Shown here: positions 54,801-63,200 of the stretch, piece after piece | Layout of the letters: every line of letters begins with the position of its first letter | Numbering within the stretch: position 1 is the stretch's first letter | DNA from: Balanoglossus misakiensis | Lineage: Eukaryota; Hemichordata | Direction of reading: 5' to 3' | NCBI GenBank assembly: GCA_040954595.2 | Contig: CM082592.2 | Coordinates: forward strand, 2,790,001-2,854,000 | DNA: 64,000 nucleotides | Translations under genes and position numbers: made by a program | The notes under the pieces: generated by a model | Databases searched by the model: none | Seen by the model: the letters and a program-made list of their open reading frames with translations, nothing else | What the model was told of the DNA's origin: nothing

Positions 54801-57800
54801 GACCTCTGCGCGCGATCTGTGCAATATGGATGTTATTTTCACTCGTGAGAAGGTGTATTCTTCTGCATTTTTACTCGCTATCGCTCGTAAAAATACTCGG
54901 AAGAATACACCTTCTCACTCATGAAAATAAAATCCATATTGCACAGATCGCGCGCAGAGGTCATGAAGTTCTGTCATAGTATGCACTCGGACATTAGCGC
55001 AGCGCATCGCCCTCCGCTGCGCGTCGGGCGATACTCAGCGCTAATGTCCTCGTGCATACTTTGCGGTATTTTCGTAATAACCTCATATTATTATTTAACT
55101 AGGCACTGTATTTAACTGATATTATTTTACCTACCTGCACTTGTTACGATAATGGAATAAAATAAATGGAGAAATGACCTTCTGTCCAACTCATCACTGT
55201 CAATTGAAAGAAAAAGACGGACTAAAGTGTTAATACATGTAATGTCAAATTTCATATGAGAGTTATAAAAGAATTTATTTCATAGTGTATGAACAACTAG
55301 GGCTGGATGGGAGTCTACGACAGTAATTGCCACAAAGTGATCCAGAGTCTTCAATTTGTGCTATCGTAAACGATGACAACAGACACATTATGTTAGTTGT
55401 ACCCTTCCCCTTTAAAGGTATACAGTCACCTCCAATTTACATATACGCCCAAATATGGCTAAAATGGCATATTTGTGTGTTCTAAAAACATATGGCGGCA
55501 CTCTTTTTTTCGCGTGTGCCACCCATTGAAAATCTGTGATTGGCTAGATCTCAATTTGCCATGGTAACTATAGATAATTTTCCATAGGTTGCTGTATACC
55601 TTTTATGTAATAAAAGAACTGTACAAGAGCAAATTAGTATTTGGAATTTGGGAGAAGTACACTAGCCCACCTGTACCATACTTGTGGAGTTTGAATTGGA
55701 TTTTTAGACATTTTCAGCTCCTGTTGCATTGCCCAGAGTATGGAGAACATCACTAAAGTAATCACAGATACGTCAAGAATGTTACCTGCGAAAATAAAAG
55801 AAATATCAAAGTTGAACATTTCTGCAGGTAAATATGTCATCAGTTAATGCTTTTGAAGTTTTTGATGATCTGTCTCCATAGAGATTAAAATGAGAGGAAA
55901 AAATCCCTTCTGTTCACAAAGGCAGATTGAACAAAATTAATGACTTTAGCATTAGATACAGTATGTACATCATGTATGAATGTACAGACAGACTGATGAT
56001 GATACAATGATAGAGTAAAAATAATTGTTTTGATTCATTGAATGGGAAATATTTACCTGCTTCACTTACGATTCCAAAAACCAGTATAGCAAATGCAATC
56101 AGCCATAATGTTACTATCAACCTGTATGTATAAAAAGTGATTAAAAACACATTAACATTTGCCACATGCACTCAACAATATTACTGACAATTTAATACAC
56201 CATCATCATGACAATTGACCGTCCACTTTTAGACAATTGTTGTCAAATACACAAGTAAAATTCTTTGAAAATATTTCTGAGAGACTTATTGATTAAGATT
56301 TAATACATTATTGATAATACACACCATCTTGTGACAGGATGTTCTTCAGATCTCAAAAGAACACATATAAACACTGACACGGCATAACTGGTTCCTGCTA
56401 GGCCTAAAATTAAAAGCTGAGAAGAAACACACTGTTGAAAATCAAACTCCATTTAGTTGGTATATGAAAGGTAAATTCAAAGTGCATACACTGTTGATTA
56501 GACAACTGTACGTGAACTCAAGACTTCTTGTTTTGTCCTGTAAAGGTTAATAACACGCATATCATAGAAGATTGCTGCATCATTCTAACATGCATTTCAT
56601 GTTAGGGTCTTATTCAAGATCAGACTTAACTACCCAAACAGAGACCTTACATGTAATATGGTTGTAGGCCTGACATGCATGGGTGTAACTGAAATGAGAA
56701 AAATTTCTACAATGAAAAATCGATGACCCAAGACTTGCTATGGATGGCTGTGTACTGTAAAACGAAATTTCAGCAAACAATAAATTTTCAGGGGCCCCCC
56801 CCCCCAAAAAAGTGAAAATAAATAGTCACGAAAGAACAATGTGTACAATAGAATGTTTTTCAGAGATAAGAGAATGCGAAAATTAATCGCCGCGAAATAG
56901 TCGCCTGTGTTGATATTTCAAAAATGTCCTGTTGCGAAAATGTCCGTTTTAAAGTACCAGTATACCCAACACGCTTTTGACCAGTTCGTTCCATACCAGT
57001 ATATGCAGAAGCTATACACCCTTTTCATAAGTTTATCGCCCTCGTGTAGCCATCACGAATTTGAACTCAAAGCGAGGCCAATGGGGAAATTCAACTTTGA
57101 TCAACTTTTCCCATTGGCTCCGCTTTGAGTTCACATTCATGATGGCTGTGTGAGGGCGCTAGACTTAGGAGAGGGTGTATAGCGAGTGTGTATGTATGTA
57201 TGCTGTGAACTGGACAAAATATTACTGTTAGTGTTACCAATGGGGTTGTTTATTGCTTATTCACCTGTGAAGAGATTGCAGTAGAGGAAGTGACAGACGC
57301 ATACCTACCTTTGCCAATGAGGGTTCATCTTCTATCTTGGCAATCACTTTATTGCTGCTGTACATGGTATACCTTACCACTTGTATTGCCTCTATGGTCA
57401 GCAGTAATGGTTCTGATAGCCAGATCACCTTATCATACAACCAGACCATGATGTAAGGCGATAGGTTGACTGGTAAGGCTAACAGCACGCATGCCAACCC
57501 TAACTGTGTCACAGGAATGGCTGAAATCTAAACAAAAGCATATTGCTTCTAATAAAAGAATATTTTGCAATTATGATTTTTTTCAGTCAGCAAATAAAGT
57601 CAAAATGTATCAACTGTTAAGATAATGCATTTCTATAATTGTTTTCCCCAAATCAAATGGTATCCACAGTGTTAATCTTCAATTGTCCTGGGGAGAACAC
57701 TCAACATCTTGGTGAAGCTTGGCTGACAAACTGACAAATCTAGTTTCTTTACACTATATGCAGCCTTAACATGTAATAGCTGCAGTACATAGCTGGAGAT

Positions 57801-59086
57801 TCTGTCTGGTATTAGGTGTAGCTCTGCGTGGCAGGGCTGTGTTGTAGCTAGCCCTGCCACGCACAGCTAGTATATTAGGTGTTGGTACATGGCAAAACAT
57901 TGCAAAACCTTGAGCTACATTGTACTGTACTGCAGCTGATGCTCTTGATGTCTAAATGAATAAATGAATCACAATAGAGGGCATTACGTCTAAAGCACTG
58001 TCCTGAATTATTCTCAGGGAGTCATGGGAGTGGACATTTTAGGTTAAGGCTGCATTCACAAACACCTCTGGAGGGGGGGGGCAGGAGAATTGAGGGGGGG
58101 GATTTGAAAAAATTGAGGGTATGTAAGGGGGGGATTTGAAATAATTTAGGGACTGAAAGGGGGGGACTTGAAAACTTTAACGACTAAATATTTATTTTGA
58201 GTCCACAAAAATGCAGTTTCGCGCCCTTTATTTTACAAAATTTTCTAATGTGGGAGGGGGGCACCGCCCACACCCACCCCCTCCATTCATCAACACCTTT
58301 CAATCATTGACTGGTTTATCTAGTGTCCCAGGTCAGGGGACTTGCCCCACCCCATGATAACTTTGAGCGGTGACGGTTAAATTTGTCCTCCCCAACATAC
58401 CGGTAGTTGAGTTAATTTGCTTTTGCCGGGTTCATTAAAATGCAGCTTTGAGCTCTGTATTTTAGAAAATTTTCTTACGTGGGAGGGGGACACCCCCTCC
58501 CAAACCCACCCCCTTCAATTCTCGGTTTACAATGTCTCCCAACACAGAATACAAATATATGTACTTAAAAATAAAAACAATGTTCAGTTTTAATACCCAC
58601 TGATGAGGGGAAACATCAGTTTCAAATTCTTTTCATGGGAGCGCTGTTTTTCTTTTTACAAGATAGATAGGTGATGTGTTTTGCTCTGTGAAAGAAAATG
58701 GGGGGGGGGGATTTCAAAATTTTGGCAGTTCGGAAGGGGGGTATTTGAAAATATTGGCAGTTCGGAGGGGGGGGCATGTGAAAATTAGCGGTAAAAAAAA
58801 TTGAATTCTCCCGCCCCCCCCCCCCCCTCCAGAGGTGTTTGTGAATGCAGCCTAATTAAAACCAAGGTTTATTATTTTCTGAAATTGATGTAGACTGCCA
58901 GGTCACAATACTCACCACGCTTGCAGGTATAAGTGAAGACAGAGATGAATGAATACCCATCAATACAGATAATCGAAGGACTGCTTCAGGTCCACAGAAT
59001 GAAGCGTAAAATGGCAGCACGATAATCCATAACATAGATATAATGGATGAACATCCCATACACAGGAACGGTATGAAGAGCAACAT
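27574..59086 (-). CDS. Unrecognised polytopic membrane protein, eight exons, 379 residues
   Basis: Seen: exons 59086-58916, 57527-57309, 56416-56325, 56121-56057, 55785-55671, 55196-55135, 53454-53321 and 27855-27574 on the - strand. All junctions are GT-AG and phases (0, 0, 2, 1, 2, 1, 0) chain without a stop to a 379-residue product ending AGEL. It has about 8-10 hydrophobic segments (near residues 3-27, 35-80, 131-150, 162-180, 184-202, 250-275, 300-320 and 350-370), an acidic stretch EESESYADEDEDM near 286-298, and no catalytic motif I can name. The N-terminus starts directly in a hydrophobic segment. No ATG lies upstream in frame before a TAA, so ATG 59086 is chosen. Inference: an integral membrane protein of an internal or plasma membrane, transcribed divergently from TRMT44. 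Weak points: the 25.5-kb last intron may hide another exon, and exons 5-6 depend on eye-chosen splice sites. Confidence 0.8.
32379..32424. repeat. Poly-G tracts
   Basis: Two runs of about 13 and 18 G (the second interrupted by one A), separated by a 15-bp spacer. Capable of forming G-quadruplex. Confidence 0.9.
35545..35716. repeat. Dispersed repeat, copy 1 (related to 61368-61545)
   Basis: Colinear similarity to the TRMT44 intron-3 segment: both contain CCATAGACAATG, then AATCCT-ACACtGGCTC, GTCTCAAA, ACGTTtCAGGA, and end in CTGAGACGTTTCAGAA or a close variant. An unclassified interspersed repeat. Confidence 0.65.
35855..36136. repeat. (CAGG)n/(CAGA)n simple-repeat cluster
   Basis: CAGACAGG tetranucleotide tracts at 35855-35894 and again near 36079-36136, with unique sequence between. 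Confidence 0.88.
39348..39845 (+). other. 165-codon open frame in intron 7, unassigned
   Basis: An open frame that starts at TTG rather than ATG and has a hydrophobic C-terminal half (for example LLFTQTFLFFVIFNHVLH). No conserved domain is recognised. AT-rich T-biased DNA commonly yields hydrophobic frames, so this is probably chance or a decayed element. Confidence 0.12.
39914..40107. mobile_element. TACTGTAAAAC MITE, copy A
   Basis: About 194 bp. Ends are CTGTAAAACGGAAAATTTTC and its inverted counterpart TTTTCCGTTTTACAG. The interior carries the family core ATAACGATGCAGTGAA and GATATCGC. Confidence 0.85.
40771..40945. mobile_element. CAGTGAAACCTGTC MITE
   Basis: Starts CAGTGAAACCTGTCTATTA and ends GACAAGTTTCACTG (inverted). 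Sub-terminal repeats of GGTGTCCTTAATAGA and AGAGAGGTGTC lie between. This sequence type is a familiar interspersed element in marine invertebrate genomes (recalled, not searched). Confidence 0.75.
42660..42835. repeat. Diverged tandem repeat with AATGGTGGCCATTTTGA units
   Basis: Three to four degenerate units, each with ACACACAGA-ATGGTGG-CATTTTGA, spaced 40-70 bp apart. Confidence 0.6.
46364..46555. mobile_element. TACTGTAAAAC MITE, copy B (diverged)
   Basis: Starts TACTGTACATTGGGG and ends CGCGAAAATAACCCATTTGACAGTA with the ends partly mismatched. The interior keeps CGTGAAAATAAAAAAAGTC, GATAACGATGCAGTA and GATATCGCGAAAAT. Confidence 0.8.
46731..46757. repeat. Short perfect hairpin
   Basis: CAGAGTCCAA, a 7-nt spacer, then TTGGACTCTG: a perfect 10-bp stem. 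No U-tract or histone-type flank, so function is unknown. Confidence 0.6.
48984..49200. mobile_element. TACTGTAAAAC MITE, copy C (best-preserved termini)
   Basis: 217 bp with near-perfect 27-bp TIRs: TACTGTAAAACACTTTATTT followed by TCGCGAG at the left, inverted at the right. CpG-rich ends (CGCGAAA) and the internal core GATAACGATGCAGTGAATGAA. No coding capacity; a classic MITE structure. Confidence 0.92.
49417..49657 (-). repeat. Inverted dispersed copy of part of the 54.5-kb repeat complex
   Basis: The reverse complement aligns with 54536-54822. Shared blocks include CTCGCTATCGCCAGTGTT, TTGCATAACAAAGGTTGC, GATTTTCGTCAAATCTG and GCAATAATAACAGAACT. Confidence 0.8.
51752..51768. repeat. Poly-G tract
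   Basis: Uninterrupted run of 17 G. Confidence 0.95.
51838..51953. repeat. Foldback element 1
   Basis: TTATAACACACCA at the left and TGGTGTGTTATAA at the right form perfect 13-bp inverted ends around a CpG-rich interior. Confidence 0.75.
51955..52140. repeat. Foldback element 2, long imperfect palindrome
   Basis: Arms of about 85 bp, including ATGACTGACA-GGGCAACAGTGTATTTT-ATGACC and its inverse GGTCATCAAAATACACTGTT, then TGTCAGTCAT. The centre is CCCTCGGGCTATGCCCTCGGG. Immediately adjacent to foldback 1, so the two may be one composite unit. Confidence 0.85.
53030..53141. repeat. Short inverted repeat in CpG-rich segment
   Basis: CGCGACGCTAAT and ATTAGCGTCGC about 85 bp apart, inside a patch rich in TATACGT/ACGCGTAT words next to exon 7. 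Confidence 0.55.
53321..53454 (-). CDS. Membrane-protein gene exon 7
   Basis: Acceptor CATTTCAG|T, donor AATGAG|GTAAGT (phase 0). Encodes VQIANISQGVMFLYKLM, the hydrophobic run SLSFLLVVVVRVVSILHAV, then IPPWNNE. Confidence 0.78.
54235..54620. repeat. Two diverged tandem units of about 190-200 bp
   Basis: Both units carry TTTTCAACATTC, TTATCCTTCCCAA, GTCAGAATAACA, GGAACCTCG, CTCGCTATCGCCAGT and CGACCT at the same spacing. Confidence 0.8.
54790..54974. repeat. Long near-perfect palindrome
   Basis: Arms of about 77 bp: CAGAACTTCATGACCTCTGC, GCGCGATCTGTGCAATATGG and GAGAAGGTGTATTCTTC on the left, mirrored on the right with few mismatches, around a spacer of about 30 bp (CTCGCTATCGCTCG). Confidence 0.93.
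54978..55061. repeat. Second palindrome, GC-rich
   Basis: AGTATGCACTCGGACATTAG and its inverse CTAATGTCCTCGTGCATACT form 25-bp stems; the CpG-rich centre contains CGCTGCGCGTCGGGCG. Confidence 0.88.
55135..55196 (-). CDS. Membrane-protein gene exon 6
   Basis: Acceptor ATTGACAG|T, donor AGTGCAG|GTAGGT. 62 bp encoding SDELDRRSFLHLFYSIIVTS. Too short to stand alone; supported by good splice sites on both sides and by phase match (2 in, 1 out) with exons 5 and 7. Confidence 0.68.
55671..55785 (-). CDS. Membrane-protein gene exon 5
   Basis: Acceptor TTTTCGCAG|G, donor TACAG|GTGGGC (phase 2). Encodes NILDVSVITLVMFSILWAMQ and then a polar loop KMSKNPIQTPQVWY. CAA|GTATGG is a second possible donor, but it would put exon 6 out of frame with an immediate TGA. 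Confidence 0.7.
56057..56121 (-). CDS. Membrane-protein gene exon 4
   Basis: Acceptor ACATACAG|G, donor GAAGCAG|GTAAAT. 65 bp encoding LIVTLWLIAFAILVFGIV, a single hydrophobic helix, then SEAG. Confidence 0.8.
56325..56416 (-). CDS. Membrane-protein gene exon 3
   Basis: Acceptor CTTCTCAG|C, donor AGATG|GTGTGT, phase 0 to 2. Encodes LLILGLAGTSYAVSVFICVL, one membrane helix, then RSEEHPVTRW with the Trp codon split. Confidence 0.75.
56753..56956. mobile_element. TACTGTAAAAC MITE, copy D
   Basis: Starts TACTGTAAAACGAAATTTC and ends TGTCCGTTTTAAAGTA, in intron 2 of the membrane-protein gene. The interior has lost CpGs and contains a C9/A run insertion. Confidence 0.78.
57011..57184. repeat. Foldback MITE with 75-85 bp arms
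   Basis: GCTATACACCC, GCCCTCGTGTAGCCATCA, GAACTCAAAGCG and CCAATGGGGAAA on the left are mirrored on the right (TTTTCCCATTGG ... GGGTGTATAGC). The loop is only about 15 nt. Lies between MITE copy D and exon 2. Confidence 0.88.
57309..57527 (-). CDS. Membrane-protein gene exon 2
   Basis: Acceptor TTTGTTTAG|ATT (phase 0), donor GCAAAG|GTAGGT, 73 codons. Encodes ISAIPVTQLGLACVLLALPV and the loop/helix LSEPLLLTIEAIQVVRYTMY. A TTTCAG seven bases further in could also act as acceptor, but it would break the frame with exon 1. Confidence 0.82.
57810..57882. repeat. 53-bp hairpin flanked by 10-bp direct repeats
   Basis: TATTAGGTGT occurs at both 57810-57819 and 57873-57882. Between them TAGCTCTGCGTGGCAGGGCT pairs with AGCCCTGCCACGCACAGCTA. 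This has the layout of a tiny foldback insertion with target-site duplication. Confidence 0.7.
58047..58853. mobile_element. G-rich TIR element in intron 1, about 806 bp
   Basis: Left end AGGCTGCATTCACAAACACC then TCTGGAGG plus a G-run; the right end is its exact inverse. The interior is full of G-runs followed by ATTTGAAA and two TTTTACAAAATTTTCT-like segments. No open frame of interest. Flanks are TTA and AAT, so the target duplication is uncertain. Confidence 0.85.
58916..59086 (-). CDS. Membrane-protein gene exon 1
   Basis: 57 codons from ATG 59086. Starts MLLFIPFLCMGCSSIISMLW, a hydrophobic first segment, and ends SSLIPASV at donor GCGTG|GTGAGT. The frame continues upstream to a TAA without another ATG. 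Confidence 0.75.
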
Positions 59087-59823
59087 GGTTGTCGTGGGTT
59101 TGTTTACAAATCGTCTTTGCGCTGTACTTCGCAATGACTCTACCTTGTCGTCAAAACAGTGAATGAAGGAAACTGCACGCACACGTTTTCTATCCTCCGC
59201 GACAAATTACAGACGTTTTCACTCTATCGTATTCATGACGAAACACATTTTTTCCAGAAAAGTATCACCAGACGACTCACAGAATTCCCAGCCTCGGAGC
59301 GGTTCGTCGAGCGCGCGTCAAGTTTTCGCACTTTTTAGACCACGACACCTTAACATACACAGTGAAACACTTGGTTCAAGGTAACTCATCTGAAAACAGC
59401 GTCAACACACCGGGTTTACCTCTGCTCGTATATGTAGACTTCAATTTTCAAGTTCAAATTTGGAGCGAACGAACGGGGATTCCCTCAGCATTTCTACTTC
59501 CTGTGTCAAAGGTCAACACGTGTTTCGTGCCAGAAACTGACTACCTAGCGTGAGATAAATGAACCTTGTAGGCAGTCCAAGCTTGTTTTACAATCTTGCT
59601 GTCTTGGCCTGATCCAGAAGGGTTCGGTACAAATTTGATTTTTATGATTCATGTATGTGCACTTGTGACCCTGTGATCTTCCTGGAATTTTGGAAAATCA
59701 AAATCGATTCGACCGTTTGTTTTTTATTTTTACATTTCTTTAGTAAGTTAAATGGTTAAGAAGTCCAGGAAGTAGAGAGATAACACAAACGTTCGTGAAC
59801 GTTTGTTAGCATACTGTATAATC
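59087..59823. promoter_or_regulatory. Divergent (bidirectional) promoter region between TRMT44 and the membrane-protein gene
   Basis: The two predicted start codons face away from each other, 737 bp apart. The interval contains the 5' untranslated parts of both genes. A locally CpG-rich patch (about 59160-59340, for example GAGCGCGCGTC) contrasts with the AT-rich surroundings. No TATA box is convincing. This is typical of CpG-type shared promoters; transcription start sites cannot be placed from sequence alone. Confidence 0.55.
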
Positions 59824-60280
59824 ATGGAAGAAATATGGGAGAATGTGAAATGGCAGAACGTCGACAGTATATCCTGCGGCCAAAGTGGAGAAGCGGGTTT
59901 CTGGAAAGCCGTCAACATATGGATACAGAAGCCCCATGTTGTCAACAGAAGACTCAGCGGAGCAACGATAATACATCGAGTTAATTTATCTGCCAAAACT
60001 TTGTCACTGTTCTTACGCGAAAGCCGAAAAATTCTGGCAAATGGACATTCAACAGCTGATGACATTTTAAATGGTGATAGTGGGCCGCAGGGGGGAAAAA
60101 CATGGATGCATCGCAGTGATGTGAAGGTGAACACAGAAGAACATCTGGAAAATGAAGGTGGACATCACGAAGCTGTAGGCGGTTGCCATCGAGACGACCT
60201 TTTGGTTGAGGTCATCATCCGAAAATTGTTACCAAAACAGTTAGAAAGAAATGTTCCGGTTAACGAATGTGTAATACAAG
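59824..60280 (+). CDS. TRMT44: TRMT44 exon 1 (N-terminal domain)
   Basis: Begins at ATG 59824 (MEEIWENVKWQNVDS) and encodes 152 codons plus one base. The donor is CAAG|GTAGTA. Contains the GFWKAVNIWIQKPHVVNRRL segment typical of the N-terminal region of animal TRMT44 proteins. The reading frame is open for seven codons upstream, but no earlier ATG lies in it. Confidence 0.85.
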
Positions 60281-63200
60281 GTAGTAATTTATGACATCGG
60301 TATGAGTTGTGTATCTCTGTCTTATTTCAAAGTCAAATAATCTTTTAATAGCAAGAAGGGTTTTGAGCAGTGTTGAAGGGGCCACTGAAATTTCAAGAAG
60401 AACCACTTTCCTTTTTTATGCAGATAAGAAGATGAAATGTGCAACTTTCATATCATTCCAACAATGTGGATCTAATGCAGAAACACAAACAGATGACACC
60501 ATTGCAATGTATGCATATAGAGTAACTTTGATAGAATCTGCTGAAACAAGGTAATTCCTAAATAGTATCATGTGTAATTTACTATCATAATGACATGTTT
60601 GAAGATTTCTTCATAAACTTGGAAAGTAAAGGATCAAACTTTTTCACATGTGTTTTGCATATTCCCCAAAGCACCAGTGTGCCTGGACTAAAACCTGCCT
60701 GATTCTGCTCTTGGAAAAACGTCATAATATTGATTACATTGTATTTATTATGGAGTCGACATATACTGTAAAACGGGTTATTTTCGCGAGAAATAAATTT
60801 TCACGAAATACGCAATGAGCTTAAACAACGTGAAAATAAAAAGTCGCGTAAAAATGTTTTTCAGAGATAACGATGCAGTGAAACGCGAAAATTAATCCTC
60901 GTGTAACGGTTGCCTCTTATGATATCGCGAAAATTTTGTGTCACGAAAATAGCTCGTTTTACAGTATCCTACTCAAAGTCAAAGAAGATACGAACAAATG
61001 CCACATATTATTTTCCCAGGATATGTTTGCAAACATTAGCTGATTGCCATCCAGTAGACCAGATGAATGGTGTGACCCGACCAACACTGTCCTGGCTTGT
61101 CAAGAACTTACTTCCGAAATTAGTGAAATGGTGCATGGATACTGAACCAAGCAGTTCTATCAACAGCAATTCATTGATATCCATGGAGAACTACAACATT
61201 TTGTATCAGCAACTTAAACAGAAGTATGGACCGGAGATTATCAGGGTAAGGTTTGTTGTTAAATTGTTATTAACCAAAAATACCTGTGGATGTAATAAAG
61301 TTTGTGGTCACCAATTTGCTGGGGCTGTGCAGCAGATTTTGCCATGTATATCCATAACAAGTTTATGTATAGGCGCTGAGGCTCAGCCCCATAGACAATG
61401 GGTTGCGGAGAGGTGTTAATCCTTACACCGGCTCAGGTCTGGCTGGCAGAGCCGTCTCAAACCTGAGACGTTTCAGGACCACTTACACCGTCCACACGTG
61501 TTTTTTAAAGACGGTATCTGATCTGAGACGCTTCAGAACCGTCCTAATGGTGTGTGTGTGTAACACACACCATTTATTTACACACATGGATTTATTTATT
61601 TATTAGACATCTTTTGTTTGTCATTTTTGATCAAGTTTGATCAGTTTCCCCTGCACAGCAAAGTTCTCACGAAGGTTTGATTCTGGGATTTGTGCATTAG
61701 CTAGCTTTTCAGTGTGTAGCTACATATATAACTGTATTCACTTAAAAAAATACCAGTGTTCAAATTGTGCAGATTCATGTTTTGTGAAAATATGGCAAAA
61801 TTGGTCTCCTGAATAGTGAGATCAGTTTATAGCGCAGTAAAATATTATCACATAAAGTGAAAGTTAATGTTTGCGTATATATGTGTTACTTGATTACAGG
61901 CATGGCCTGAGAACACCGATCCCCAAAAGTTTGTGTATGAAGACATTGCCATAGCAACATATTTACTGATGTTGTGGGAACAGGAAAGGAGAGATCAAAA
62001 TCTGGATGCAAAGCAGTCGTTTGTAGATCTTGGATGTGGCAATGGTCTCTTGGTGCATTTACTCAATTCGGAAGGGGTAAGGTGAAATCTGATGGAATAG
62101 ATTGCCGTTGGAGGTCTTCTCATAGACATGTTATCTTTGAATGATGTTCAGTTCAGCAACACTGAACACACGCATTGTTGTGAACATTGAAGACCAACAC
62201 GTCAATTAGACTGATTGTAGACTGCTATTCTTCGATATCAAATGACGTCAGACGCGCTCAGGTGGCAGTTACGTTGGCATTCAAATTTCCAGATGACGGG
62301 CAACTTCAGCAACGTGGTGTAGACAAAGACTGTGCAGACGAAATGCAATGAGGCTGATGAGGCACCATGCCTGATACATGTTACGTGTCTGGCAGTTCTA
62401 AAGTAAAAACATACTCGGAAAAACTTTACTGGATGCCAAAATATTGCTTGCCCGTCACCTAGAAATGACAATGCCTTGGGTCACATGGCCAGAACACGTG
62501 ATTGATAGTAAAGAATTGTTGTGAAGTGATGTTCTTTCGACTGAAAATATCAAACAGTTTCACGCTATATGTCATAAAATTGTATGAAAGCCATGCAGTT
62601 GTTAAAGGGTGACGATCGTCTTACGCGCATGTGCCAAACCAGAGACTCTGGTTACAAAAATTGTATACAGTCAATGCCATAAGGCAGTGTGCTGTTCTAA
62701 CAACAGACAAGATGGCGGCAACCACAGTCTGCTGCAGAGATCAGGATAAGACAGCAAATTGGATGAAAAGAAGGGACAAAACTAAAGTCTACTTATATGT
62801 TGCGCATGAAATATGGAAGGAAGCGAAGGCAGTCCACTATTTGAATGTGTCAAACTCAAAATTTGCTGAACATTTGGATTGGACGTAATGTTTGTACACA
62901 TGGAATTATGTACATGTGCATAAGACGATCGCCAGACTTTAACTGAGATATTCACTCATCTTAATTCTGGAACCTCAAAATCAACATACAAAAAAAAAAT
63001 AACATGTACATGTATATCTACATGAGAAATCGTCCAGTTTATTTTTAAGATATACATGTAACTACGCTTTGACATAGATGTTTATAATTACTACGCTTTG
63101 ACATAGATGTTTATAATTGATCCAGCATCCAGGGAAAGGTATTGACGTCAGACGGAGAAAGATATGGAACATTTATGGCCAAGCTACAAACCTAGAGGAA

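Larger units (their letters stand above)
53863..55080. mobile_element. Composite TIR element filling most of intron 6
   Basis: Perfect 21-bp inverted ends (TTATTACGAAAATACCGC plus AAA, and inverse) 1.2 kb apart. The interior contains two diverged tandem units of about 200 bp (54235-54620) and two nested palindromes (54790-54974, 54978-55061). A pair of ATATGCAAATGAG words at about 53952 and 54160 is also inside. No transposase; non-autonomous. Confidence 0.7.

Noticed and set aside
58917-59182. Longer N-terminus for the membrane protein beginning at 59182
   Set aside because: That codon is GTG, and there is no ATG upstream before an in-frame TAA; ATG 59086 is the first usable start.
59748-60134. 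128-codon - strand frame opposite TRMT44 exon 1
   Set aside because: Shadow of the coding strand; the + strand frame is part of a conserved protein.
61403-61606. Possible extra TRMT44 exon
   Set aside because: Lies in a dispersed repeat and would break the phase-0 junction between exons 3 and 4.
62631-62888. 85-codon frame as an extra TRMT44 exon
   Set aside because: Contained within a TIR element; exons 4 and 5 already join in phase with conserved sequence across the junction.
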